Origin: Isoetes taiwanensis
Taxonomy: Eukaryota; Streptophyta; Lycopodiopsida; Isoetales; Isoetaceae
Reading direction: 5' to 3'
DNA length: 64,000 bases
Assembly: GCA_021234155.1 (NCBI GenBank)
Contig: JAJEKV010000030.1
Span: 15,924,003-15,988,002 of the forward strand
Position 1 is the stretch's first letter. Each line of letters opens with the position of its first letter. The translations under genes were made by a program, and so were the position numbers. Below the pieces are notes generated by a model that made no database searches, was not told the DNA's origin, and worked only from the letters and a program-made list of their open reading frames with translations. Shown piece by piece: positions 47,448 to 58,560 of the stretch.

Positions 47448-47748
47448 ATCCTGCTCAACATCTTCTTGTTCCCTGCCAAACAGATTCCTTGGTACCCAAT
47501 TGCGTGGTCGGTGCTGATCTTGAGATCCTGCACTTGAGTTCCTTGCTGCAAGGATTGATCATTAATACATGTTATTAGGTTAGGCAATGATCATTTTTGC
47601 TTACAATTAAATTGTTGTTAGGTACAAAAGAAATCATATGAAAATTTCTTTTACAAGTCAAAATCATGGTAATACATTAATTAGTATATATGGGTACACT
47701 TAATGAACTACATGATAATACTTAAAAAGGAGTTACAATGTATTTTAA

Positions 47749-49288
47749 TTAACTTAGCACCCAAACTTCCATCAACGATGTCGCTTGAAAAAGTCCTTGA
47801 TTTTCTTGAATCCTGTGCCCTTGCCCATGTTCTGCAGGATTCTAGCCGCCGATCCTCCCTCCAATGCTCTTGCTACTGTGGTCTTTGGGAGTTACGAGTG
47901 CGATTGCCGCTACTCGACAAAGCGCATCCCCACGAGGTGGCCCCTTCCGAAGTCGAGAGCATGAAGTGCTACTGATCTCTTGAAGAGGATAACATGGTCT
48001 ACTTTCACATCTATTCTCGCATGCTGACCAAAGCCCGAAAGTGCTATAAGGAGTGCTACAGACTCTTCCCCTCTTGGGCTAAATTCTTTATGAAAAACTA
48101 TCATCTGCCCCTGACTAAGGGCCGGAAGATAGTACCTGAGTGACTTGCCCTTGGTTCCGCCCGGTGCAGGTACCTTTTCTCATTTTGCCGCCCGAAGATG
48201 TCCAATGCCATAAGATCCTCATGGTCTCTCCACATGGTAGTTGCACTCTCCAAATTGATCTTTGCTTCTGAGCTTCTCGGCGTACTCATGGGGCGCTTGG
48301 CAGTCTGGGCGGGCGCTTGGGCCCCTTCTCGGCTTGTACAATCTGCTTTGGATTTCCTGAAATTCTTCTTCTGGAATGATGGGTTCCTGTTGCTGATACA
48401 TCACGCCTTATCGTTGATATGCACGGATGTCGACATAGTTTCCCCATAGGAATGTGGCTCGCTACTTCCCTTGGTATCTCTGGTAGGAGTAGTCGATGAA
48501 GTCGCTACCCCGTTTCTCGTGCAATTAGGCCTAAGAGTTCGTCTATCCTGAGGTTCTCCTCTTGGCAATAGGGGAGATTGAGAATGTCGGTGGCGAATAT
48601 GTACTCCTCACCATCGACGATTACTGGGGTGAGGCCCGTGATGCCTATTGGTGGCTCAAAGTCTCGCCTTAGCGCTTCCTGTTGCCGAGCTATCGCCTCT
48701 CCATCCTTCTTGCCTCCCTCATCTCCCGGCTTGGGTTTTCTTCCTCTTCCTCTTTCGTAATCCTGCTTTCGATTTGCAGCGTAGGTGCTTCCGATGTGGA
48801 GCCGTAGTGTTAGGTATGCTAAGGTGCGGATCTCTGGATGCTTATCGTGCTGCTTTCGGGTGTCGAGAGGTGCCAAATCAAGGGTTGGATTGACGGCTCC
48901 CCTGGTTGGTTAAGCGCCCTATATCTTTGCATGAACAATGCTAAGGCTGCGGCTTGAGAGGTACCTATGCCTATGATGCTTACGAGGTCATGTAGTGCGG
49001 CATGTTTCTGGTTCTATCCCATAACTTATTCTTACCCCTGGATCCCCCACCTATGGCTTGAGCAAGAGAATCTAGAGAAACCCATTTCCCTCCCCTAGGT
49101 GGCAAGCTAACTTCCCAGGGTAAGACCTGCTGATCATATTGACAAATGATGTCAGTGTAGTATGGAGTTCTAGTCAGAGTGGCATGGAGATCAAAGAGAT
49201 AATCAAAAACATGGAAGACTTGTTCAGGGGGACAATCACGAATGTGATTGGTCTCATTATACCATCTGACAAAGCTTGAGGGCGCCAT
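47749..49288 (-). pseudogene. Accessory ORF-X, unit C (best copy)
   Basis: A protein of about 500 codons lies between the H3-like ORF and gag. The N-terminal block (48980-49288 frame) starts MAPSSFVRWYNETNHIRDCP; a middle block (48505-48876) has RRDFEPPIGITGLTPVIVDG and LPYCQEENLRIDELLGLIAR; later blocks have NLESATTMWRDHEDLMALDI and MIVFHKEFSPRGEESVALLI. I recognise no known domain, membrane segment or retroviral motif. The Lys/Arg/Glu-rich stretch near residues 150-190 may be a nucleic-acid-binding or disordered segment. It is present in all three units at the same place, so it is a real gene of the family. Confidence 0.6.
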
Positions 49289-49400
49289 TGAACAGGAATA
49301 GCTATGGAAAATGGCTGATGGAAATGAGCAAAAGCCAAAGAAATCGCCAAAGGGGCTGAGAGCAACTCTAATGGGAAAAAAATGACAAATGAGGGTCCCT

Positions 49401-49407
49401 TTTTATA
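49401..49407 (-). promoter_or_regulatory. TATA box upstream of ORF-X, unit C
   Basis: TATAAAA with following AGGGACCCTC, about 113 bp before the ORF-X start at 49288. Sequence between it and the ATG lacks an ORF. Confidence 0.45.
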
Positions 49408-49584
49408 GACTAGGGGTGCCTCGGGTTCCGTGCACAAAGGTTCTTGATGGGGAAGACTCCAAATCTATGGCCCTGGGTGTCCAAATGAGCTACCATGAAG
49501 TGCAATTCTAAACAAAGCAAAGCAAGAAACGCTACATGGCAGTTTGTTGGGTCAAAATTGGTCGATTGGGCGAAAAATTGGCCG

Positions 49585-49657
49585 AAATCGGGTCAGAGCG
49601 CGCGAAACGCCTCTGCGTCGCGGGCGCAGGCGGGTCTGGCGCGGTGTGACCCGATTT
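49585..49657. repeat. Hairpin 1 in the H3/ORF-X spacer, unit C
   Basis: AAATCGGGTCA pairs perfectly with TGACCCGATTT across a GC-rich 51-nt interior containing GGGCGCAGGCGGGTCTGGCG. Confidence 0.6.
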
Positions 49658-49790
49658 GGGTCTATTCTAAGCTCTGCTGTATATTTTTGAAGAATTCAAA
49701 TTGCTAGGATGACTATTTGGACGATTCTAATCTAACTAGGGGTTTTTCTTACATGATTTAGACCTTAAATTGATCAAGTTTTTGCTTAAA

Positions 49791-49850
49791 CGGGTCGAAG
49801 GCTACAAACGCTCTGCGTGTGGCAGCGGTCTGGGCATGCGGTGTGACCCG
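49791..49850. repeat. Hairpin 2 in the H3/ORF-X spacer, unit C
   Basis: CGGGTC and GACCCG arms with an interior like that of hairpin 1 (AACGCTCTGCG, GGTCTGGGC). Counterparts exist in units A and B. Confidence 0.5.
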
Positions 49851-49980
49851 ATTCGAGGGTCGCATTTCGAACTACAATTTTATCTAATGCAGGAAAGAGT
49901 TGTATACTAAATTGCAAAACAAAGTTTTATATTTATGGGGAAAACTTAATAATTACATTTGTTTGAACAAAAATGCATCC

Positions 49981-51030
49981 TCAAGGATATTCCTTGCGGA
50001 TGCGACGCGCCAAGTGTACATCCTTGGGCATTAGAGTCACCCTCTTCGCGTGGATCGCGCAGAGGTTGCCTTCCTCAAACAACTGGGTGAGCTCGGCCTC
50101 AGCGGCTACTTGCAGCACCCGAGTTGTGGCGGCGTCACCACAGTAGGGGTGGCGAACTCGCCATCACCTCGCGATGAGTGCGGCTCAAAAGGTGCCTTCC
50201 TAATCGGGGAGATTAGTGCCTTGTTGAAAGTGTCTAATCTCCGGGAAGACACGGGAGTATACCGAGAGTTAGGCCCATGGTGGACCTTACTTCGGCTTCT
50301 CGGGCTGTGGCGGCTTGGGCTGGTTCTTGGGCGGCCGGCCTCCCTCCACGGTCCGCTGGATGTTTTGCCGGCAGTACCAATCGTTATACCTCGTCCACCG
50401 ACGAAGGTATTCTTGGTATGCCTTGAGGCGGCGCCGGTAGAGGCGGTCCTCCTTCAAGGCGAAGGCCCGCTTCGCCCATATACGCTTCTTTGCCACCTTA
50501 GGTGGCAGGGGGCCTACTCCGGGTAAAGGTGGTCTTGGGTCCGCCCTTGCCCCGCTCATCTTCTTCCTCCTCCTCTCCTTCCACCTCCTCCTCCGGCTGT
50601 AGGGAGGCTCCTCTATCCACGGCCGGTTGGTGGGGACCGTCGTTTCTTCTCTTCGTCCTCCGCTCTTCCCGCCGCAGCTCCTCCTCGCGCTCCCTCTTCC
50701 TCCTTGCGGCCCTCTCTTCAGGCCACTCCGCGGCCCCGCTTCGTCCACCTGTTGCTGGACCTGCTCTTCCTCCTGCTCTTCCACTTCGGTGTCTGTGGCC
50801 CCGAAGTGGCGAGATTCGTTGGTTCTTTGTGTTCCCGCCGACGAGGGGCTGCTCTCGGCATCGTGATACGACCCGTCGCTGCTGCTGCTGCTGGTAGGGG
50901 GAAGCTCCTCTTCCCCCTTCTTGGGCCGTAGGTGCTCTGGTATCTTCTTCACATGCCGCCCTGCTGCCTGCGCCATGGAGAGGGTAGGCCTAGGGCCAGT
51001 CTTCCTATAGGTTTGTTTGGTTCGAGCCAT
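49981..51030 (-). pseudogene. Histone H3-like ORF, unit C (longest open copy)
   Basis: About 350 codons. A single frame of 247 codons (51030-50287) starts MARTKQTYRKTGPRP, continues with AQAAGRHVKKIPEHLRPKKG (possibly a remnant of the second half of an H3 tail), then Ser-rich and acidic segments (VEEQEEEQVQQ) and Arg-rich segments (SRRRRWKERRRKK), and reaches the conserved linker RLKAYQEYLRRWTRYNDWYC and RTVEGG. A stop at 50287 and shifts near 50200-50130 separate it from the H3 fold, whose C-terminal half ([20 protein letters not shown] to IRKEYP) is open to the stop at 49981. The canonical tail-to-fold distance is about 48 residues; here it is about 262. It would act as a chromatin protein if made. 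Confidence 0.85.
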
Positions 51031-51120
51031 ATTTAACGGTCTAGAAAACAGGTGGGGATAGGCTGGTCAAGAGAGAGAAGGTAGAGGAAAGTTTGGAGGG
51101 AAAAAATGAGGTGTCAGAGA

Positions 51121-51130
51121 TATTTAAAAG
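51121..51130 (-). promoter_or_regulatory. TATA-like box upstream of the H3-like ORF, unit C
   Basis: CTTTTAAATA about 92 bp before the ATG at 51030, inside the leader between primer site and ORF. An inverted repeat (CACCTGGGTC...GACCCATTGTAGGTG) sits at about 51323-51367. Confidence 0.4.
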
Positions 51131-51594
51131 GAAGGGCCCCTGAGAATATTCTCCTACCATTAATAGGCCTACTTATTAGCCCCCCCTTATTAATTACCCC
51201 ATAGTACCCTTAATTTTAATATATGTTTAATTCTTAATACACCTAAAAATTCGTATTATACCTTTGAAATTTCCAATTTCCTAATGGTTTGAAGTGTGAA
51301 TTATGGATTTGCGCCATTTTTCACCTGGGTCTCCGATTGGGATGATTCTTCGACCCATTGTAGGTGAAATTTGATGCAGATGCATGATTTTCACTCCAAT
51401 TTTACTAGAAGATGAGTTTGACTCACTTAACTTTCGTCTAACACTTAACCTAAGTCCTGACCCACTACCTAGGAGAAAATTTTTCCCCCATTTTCGCGGT
51501 TCGATGGTGGAAACGTTTATTTCACACCCCTATAGGCCTGTTAGACTACTTCATGGTTGTGGTCAGTGCTAGTTCTTGGTCAACCAAGAACATT

Positions 51595-51606
51595 GCTCTG
51601 ATACCA
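51595..51606 (-). other. Primer-binding site, unit C
   Basis: TGGTATCAGAGC on the minus strand, one base from LTR5. Confidence 0.9.
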
Positions 51607-51607
51607 T

Positions 51608-53256
51608 TGTGACGCTCCCTGCTAAACATACGGCGCCCGGCCGTACACTTGGCAGGAAATCCCCCATCCGGCTCGACAACCGCATGGGACCTTCGTCTAC
51701 CCCGCACTCTGAGGTGACTCTAGTGCGGGAAGGGAACACGAAGGTGTCTTGCGCGCCCTTCCCCTATGGGCTCCTATAACAGCGGAAGCGATAACACGTC
51801 AGAACTAGCATAAAACATATATAAATACTACCCCGGAGGGTAGTGCATCGCACATAAACCAATGCATAGATGATAATCACAAACCATAAAACAGGAGAGC
51901 TCCTACCCCGGCTCAGACTCGTCGTGGGAGGATGACCCGACCCGGCTAGGCCTCAAAAAATAGAGCGGACCGAGTCATGGCAATGGCGTGGGCTGGCATA
52001 GAACAATGGCTAGGGTTGACCACTCCATCCGCCCCTCCCGTGCATACTTTGCGGATGGGCTAGATCGGGCTCGACGGGACTCTAGCAGCCAGGAGGCGCA
52101 ATCCCATGGCATCACCCATCGGGACTACTCCAGGTTGCATCTCCCTGGTCCGATGAGGCAGGAAGGGTTGCATCTCCCCTTCCGGGGTCTAGAGGTGCCG
52201 TAGGCTGCAGAGAATCGTGGCGACACATGATTCGCACCTGGTGAACCCCCAAAAGCGAGAGCCAAGCCATCACTTGCGGCTCTCGAGAGGCAGTGGCAAC
52301 ACCATTGCCCTGGGGAGGTGTCGGACCCATGCTCGGCCACACGAGAAGTGACCGACCATAAGCCTAGCCCACTATGGGATCCCCGAAGCCCCCCCACTCG
52401 GGGGATCCTCCCTCCACTTTCCCTCTAGCCCTGTTATCCGGTGCTTTGAGTCATATCATAGCCTCAATAGCACGGTGGGCTCCTATGCACAAAGCCGCAT
52501 CTAATAGGAACTAAGGGATCTACTCTAGGAACATACTACATATGGCCCTAGGTCTCTACCCCCCTTCCCAATACAAGAGGAGCAACATGATCAACCAACA
52601 TCACATAATCATCACATCATGAGAATAATCATAAGAAGAACATCTTAACCTAATCATTCAACTAACTAATAGTTAGGGTTCCTTGATTAGGGTTCAAGAT
52701 GTTGAATATGGGGTCTAGGATGGCTCTACTCTAGATACAAAATACTAGCACATCTGGAATGCTAATCCCAGATGAGCTATCACAACTACTATCCTACATA
52801 CCTGCTCCTGATGCTCTCCCTCCAGATCCGGGCGCCTCCATGGTCTTCGGCTCACAAGCTGCTGTTCCTACTCCAAGAACGGGTCTACCCTGCTGGGGCT
52901 GCTGCACCAGCCTATGCCACAACGAACGATGTTCGAAACGGGGTTTCGAACAAGTAGGTGAGTCTCTGGGTGCTAGGGCTGGAAGGAGGTCTAGGGTTAG
53001 GGTTTATGCCTATATAAGTTAGGTCCACCTAGGATGCCACGTGGCACCAATCGGGTGAGTCCTGTGTGGCGGTGCCCCAATGGGTTAAGGCCACGTGGAT
53101 GATGGCTTAACCTATGGTTGGCTAAGTTATGAGAATAACTTAGCCATGCCCCCTAGTGCCACAATCTATGGTATACAAGGCTATAAGGATAGACTTGTAT
53201 GGTGACGGATCCAGGAATATACGTATTTATGGCGTATATTCCCTTGGACCGTCACA
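51608..53256 (-). repeat. LTR5 (5' LTR of unit C and of the array)
   Basis: 1649 bp, TGTGACG to CGTCACA. TATA at 53009-53018, G-boxes at 53038-53043 and 53092-53097. As the outermost 5' LTR it would drive the array. Confidence 0.92.
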
Positions 53257-53261
53257 ATCTC
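53257..53261. repeat. Target-site duplication, right copy (ATCTC)
   Basis: Identical to 15066-15070. Confidence 0.8.
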
Positions 53262-55500
53262 ATAGTTTGTGTTTGTAAAAGCCTTCAGAACAGCATGATT
53301 ATATCATATAGCTCACAACTTGCTCTGGTGATGGTGATGGCAAACAATTTTTAATGTTCGTAGCTCACTCCTATTGGACTTGTCGACCATGGATCTACAT
53401 AAAAGCCATGAAGGTCAGTTTTTTGCACGATTAAAGCATTTACAAAAGAATCTATGTCTCAAATAAAGTTTACACTTCATGACATACATGATCAATGCCG
53501 GAATCATTTTGGCTTCCCAAAGAATGAAGACTCTCATCCTGCTTTATTCAATCAAGAAACAGGTAGGGCAGTATCTAGATTGCTTGTCCTTATGATAAGA
53601 AATGACGATCTGTTGTAGTTCCAGTAAAGAATGGCTATAAGCTGCTTCATCGAAGCTCCCACCTCCAACAATGGCTGGTTCCTTGCTCCATCAGACATCC
53701 CTGAGAAAAAAATATTAGGGCATACTTGCCAAACTGGAAGCAGACCTGCCAAAAAATATTAGAAGCAGACCTGCCAAATTGCCAAACATGACTTCAAAAA
53801 CCTTAATGCATGAAAAATACAGGAGGAGAAGGAGACGGCTCCTCCTTCTCTTGCCATATCTCTAGCCATTTGACTAAGAAATTCCATAGAAATCGGGCCT
53901 GGCGTGAAGTTTGCTGTTTAATGCCGGAAAGAGGTTTTTGGGTTCCAACAACTTGACTGGTTTTCTGCACCATCAAATGACTGAACTCTAGATTCAGGTT
54001 TTCTGCACCATCAAATGACTGAACTCTAGATTCAGGTTTTCATTTTCACCATGAAAAAAGCTGTGCAGAAATAAACAATGCCAGAAAACCCAAGGAAGAA
54101 GAAATAGGGTGTAAATCTATCGATCCATACCTCCCTTACAAAAGCTCTAGACATCCTTCTTGATGCCACGAATCTGGCCGGATGCAAAAGCTCAAACATT
54201 GATCTCTGTTTGTGCATGAACAAAGCTTGGTGTAGATCAATGCACGCCTCTCCACCGTCGAGCTCCATCCCACAGGGACATAAGAAAAAAAGACATGCTG
54301 CTTGCAAAGGGCATGCAGAGCGGCTTCCCTTCTTGAATGGAAGGCAGAGAAGGATAATCAACCCTGCAGCCAGAGCACTAATGCAACGATAGCCACATTT
54401 GATATTCTCAGCCGATATATGCTTCCTGGAGTTAAAACAAATAAATCAGTCGGGTTTCTAAAACTTGATCCAACAGAAAAAATGACAAACGGGCTTAGAT
54501 CGACCTCCAATGCTGGCCGCTGGAGCTCAAATGTAGTAGGACTAAAAGCTGAATATAAGCTCGAAAATTCGCTTGCTTCCTTCTTGTTAGAACCTTGACC
54601 GACGTTACCAGAAAGGAAAACGCAGAGAAGAGAACTGTAGCTTAAAAAAAAACTCCCGCCCAAGCGTAAGGAAAAACTCCCGCAAGCGGCAGAGGGAACG
54701 CTGCATGCGGGAGAGGGAACGCCGCATGCGTCTGCACTGCGGCGTTCCAGGCACAAAGTCCAACACGCTCCCATTTTAATAAAGAAGATTACACAAATTC
54801 CTAGACCTTAGATCTTAATTGTATTTTGCTTATATCAATGTTGGCACTTCCGATTTTGTCAAAATATTGTTATTCAAGTGCTACATCCGAGCTTATATGG
54901 CAAGCATCATTTTCCTATGCAATGCACCATTTTATAAGTTTCGTATATACTGGAATCTTCATTATTTTTCAAGTTCCTAATCATATCCACATATTGGTTG
55001 TATCCTAAGTCTCACTTCATTACACCATTTAAGCAATTCATTAATGCATTAACAAAAAAAAAAAAAAAACCCATGAAAAAGTTTCCCCCCATGCACATAG
55101 AAATTGTCCCTAGATCAAGTTGATATTGTATATTCTCAAAACTATTTTTTGCGCATAACTATTAATCCATTTAATACACCATTTTGGGCTTATTCAAAGA
55201 GAATGTGCATGCTATTATATTGTCCTAGAATTATGCCTGCATTATTTTCACTTAAGGAGTAAAGATGCGTACCTTAGCCATATTCTGAAGCATCGTCATG
55301 GGTTTAAAGATTAAACTAGGAAGCTTTACCAATGGGGTAACATCAGAGTCGACGTACTCATGCATCAGTCTCCAGTACCTTTCCCGGTTCTGAAGATAAG
55401 ACCATAAGATCATATCAAGCTAGGCCCGGACTAATGCTTGGTCACAAAATGACAACAAACCTAGGCCAAAACTTAGTATGTAAGTGCAGTTGTCCAAATT
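53262..55500. other. Right flank of the array, no recognised gene
   Basis: Host or old-repeat sequence. A minus-strand ORF at 54358-54774 (138 codons, Leu/Ser-rich with no known domain) could be an exon, but nothing supports it beyond length. There is an A18 run at about 55053. Confidence 0.35.
53961..54036 (+). repeat. 38-bp tandem duplication
   Basis: The 38-bp unit at 53961-53998, beginning TTTTCTGCACCATCAAATGA, is repeated exactly at 53999-54036. Confidence 0.9.
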
Positions 55501-55562
55501 CTACCTTGATATATAAATGCAACTGTCCAGATTCTTCCAAAAATGGGAAACTATAAACACTA

Positions 55563-58560
55563 ATGGTAGCTATAGGAGAATTCAGAGGAAGAAAAGAATG
55601 GCTGAAAGGAAAAATGAGATCAGACTTGATTCTCTTAACATGCAAAAGGCAATCTTCAGAGTTTTCTTCTTTGGTACAGCCTCCCATCAAAATCTCAGTT
55701 TTGAATAAAGGTGCTATGGCTATTGGAAATTCAAGTGTAGCAATTAAGGAAAAGATTCAGTTTCAAGCAAAGAATCTACAGTGTGCAAATTCTGAAAGAC
55801 TCAGCAGCATTGACCATAACAGAAAGTTGTTAAAAGGAAAATCGCCAATGGTTGTTAATACCCTTGATCTACAGAAAACCTTAAATAGTATTATGAAAAA
55901 TAGCAAAGATCATAATCAGCACATGCAAAAATGAAGCAGGCAGAATAAAGGAATTGTTATCATTTCAGGTTCAGGATTGTCTGCTAATGATACATCGAAA
56001 AACACCTTGAAAGATGACTCAAATGGCAAGGATCATTTTAACATATCAGCTACACGGAATGAGATTTCATTATCTAATGATATGAAAAGTAAAAAAGGAG
56101 GCATTGTCACTAAAATGCCTATTGCCATCCAAAAGCACAAGACTCCTAAAGTATCTACTTCTTCAGCACAACAGTTATCTTCATTCAAAGACAAAGAAGT
56201 CTTCAACAGCACGCCTCCAAGCAGTCCACAAAAGGTTCTTTGTTCTAATAGCTACAATGTTCTGACTGACTTATGTGATGATTTTTGTGCAGATACAAAT
56301 GAGCCAAATGCCCCTCTCCCCTTTTTCCATAATTCTCCTGACCCCATTATCCATAAAACCACAAACCTAATTGACCTCTCCCCAGACAATATTAGCCACC
56401 ATTCAACTTAAATGAATTTGATGGCTTCTCCCCAGACATTGCAGTCCAGATAACAGAATTACAAGAAGAAATACACTCAAAAGGTATGGCTGCTTAGGAT
56501 CCAAAAAATATAGCTGACAAGATGGATATCAGTGATTTAGGATATAAAGATATTGTTGAAGGGAATGGCTCTAAAAGAGTAAGTTAAAATATTCAGATGC
56601 AGTTTTGGTCTCAGTTCAGGGAACTTCGAGCAACAAGTCAAATCTAATTGACAAAGGCATGAATATATTCAGCATTGGGAATATTGATATTAATGGCATA
56701 AATACAGAAGTGGTTCCAATACTCAAGAGACACACCCCAGGTTAACCTTGCAAGCCTTGTAAATGTTCAAGATCTAGAGTTACTCAATACCAAGCAAGTC
56801 CTAAACTCTTCCAAACTTATAAATTTGACTTCCAATAATCTATTAATGACTGATTGTTGTATCTCTAAATTCTGGGATGCCCTCACTCCATAGCCAAATT
56901 GAAATCTGGTAAAGAAAATTCCAACCCAAATTCTATTCTTAATAATGACTGGGAAGACGACTCCTACCTATATAAGCCTCCTGATGCAAATGTGGGAAAA
57001 AGTAGCAAGGGCCCTATTGGTAAATCTAAAGTGAAAAAGCTTAAATTAGCTTCCAAGAAAAAACAAGCTTCAATTGGAACCCCTGCTGCTAATACAAGAT
57101 AGAAGACCAATAGAAGATTGAGAAATCATTCTTAAGGCTTTTTGAAATGACAGATTTTACATTACCAATATGAATAATGACGTTTGGGATAATTGTCTGG
57201 TTACTAGTGATGAATGCAGCTCCATCTCTGACCACCAACCACAATTCCTTTCCACTAGACATGAGGTGGTTTTAAAGAGACAAGGTAGTATACCCTTCAA
57301 ATTTAACTGCTCTTTCCTCAAATCTGAGTCTTTCTGTTCAGATTTTAGAGCCTTCTATGCCAATCTCCCAAAGGTTAGTGTGAACAATAATTGTTCTATG
57401 AAAGAATTCTATGCCAATATTAAAGCTTCCAAAGGTTGGATAAAAGGTTGGACAAAAGTCTTTCATAATAAAAAAAAATATCGAGAAAGAAAAATATTTT
57501 CAAGAGATCAAGCAGGTGAGAATTCAGCTTCAGCAAGACCCCTTCAATCTTAGTCTTCACTTGTTGGAAGGTAATCTGGAATTAGCGATTAAAGTTATTG
57601 AAGAGATCGAAGCCAAAGATGCTGCAATCAGATGCAAACTGAAATATCATTCCAATATGGATAGGGAGAATTCAAAATTCCTTTTTAGAGTGGCTAAAAA
57701 CAAGCTCCTCAAATGATAATAATGTCATTCTTGACAACCACTTTGATATCTCTAACTTCAATATAGAGGTTTATTCTCTAATCAACTCAGCAACCCCTTA
57801 ACAGCTTCTAAAGCTAAAGATTTTTTTGATATGGTGGATTGTCTTCCTCAAGATCTGATTCAAAATGATTGTACAAAGATGAATGACAATCTTTCTCTTC
57901 CCCCTAGTCTTAAAGAGGTCTATAATACTCTCAAATCTTTGGCAAAATGAAAAAGCCCGGACCCTGATGGTTTATCAACTGAATTTTACTTACACTTCTA
58001 AGATGTTATTCAATATGATTTTATTAGAATGGTTCATGGCTTTTGGTTATCCAATCACCTTCACCCTGCCATCTCAGCTGGATTTCCCTGACTAGTACTT
58101 CCTACAAAGTATGTGCCAAAATTATTGCAAATCGAATTAAAGGGTATCTTCAAAATAATATTAGTGCATGTCAGTCTGCCTTTCTTTCAAACAGATATAT
58201 CTTGGATAATTATATTGCTGCAGCTGAAGGCCTCCACTGGAACAAGCATACTAAGCAAGATTGTATCCTCTTGAAGCTTGATTTTTCCAAAGTTTTTGAC
58301 ACTGTCTGTTGGAGCTTTATAGATTATGCTCTAGACAGAATTGGTTGTTCAAAAAAAAAGTCATTCAATTGATTCATGGTTTAAACTCTCGATCACAATT
58401 AATTGTGTTAATTAATGGTTCTCCTGGGGCTTTCTTTCCATTGGCCACAGGGGTGAGACAAGGTTGCCCCTTAGCTCCTTATATTTTTATTGTTGTCACA
58501 GAGATCCTTATTAGAGTCATTAATCATCAGCATCAGATTGGGAACATCAAGGGAATGTGA
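55563..58560 (+). pseudogene. L1-type plant LINE, broken and 3'-truncated
   Basis: ORF1-like frames (55563-55934, 55977-56411, 56899-57102) are Ser/Lys/Asn-rich with a basic end and no clear knuckle. The 57170-57553 frame carries the endonuclease end SSISDHQPQFLS (SDH motif); 57516-57716 is the linker EEIEAKDAAIRCKLKYH. RT follows at 58043-58560 with ANRIKGYL, ACQSAFLSNRYILDN, LLKLDFSKVFDTVCW and GVRQGCPLAPYIF. The YADD block is missing: similarity stops at about 58557. It is dead in several frames and truncated. Confidence 0.8.

Larger units (their letters stand above)
15071..53256 (-). mobile_element. Tandem array of a histone-encoding Ty3/gypsy chromovirus
   Basis: One retrotransposon family is arrayed head to tail on the minus strand: LTR1, internal A, LTR2, a 0.6-kb internal remnant, partial LTR3, internal B, LTR4, internal C, LTR5. 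The LTR-plus-internal period is about 11.35 kb once the MITE in LTR4 is subtracted. Every complete internal region has a primer-binding site next to the LTR at its high-coordinate side and a polypurine tract at its low-coordinate side, and only the outermost ends carry the ATCTC duplication. This is what unequal recombination between LTRs of one insertion produces. Coding order per unit: H3-like ORF, ORF-X, gag, protease, RT, RNase H, integrase, chromodomain. Confidence 0.9.

Noticed and set aside
15071-53256. Plus-strand ORFs across the array
   Set aside because: They are antisense shadows of the minus-strand polyprotein, ORF-X and H3-like genes.
54358-54774. 138-codon minus-strand ORF as a host gene
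   Set aside because: No domain, no splice partner that can be trusted; kept only as a remark in the flank entry.
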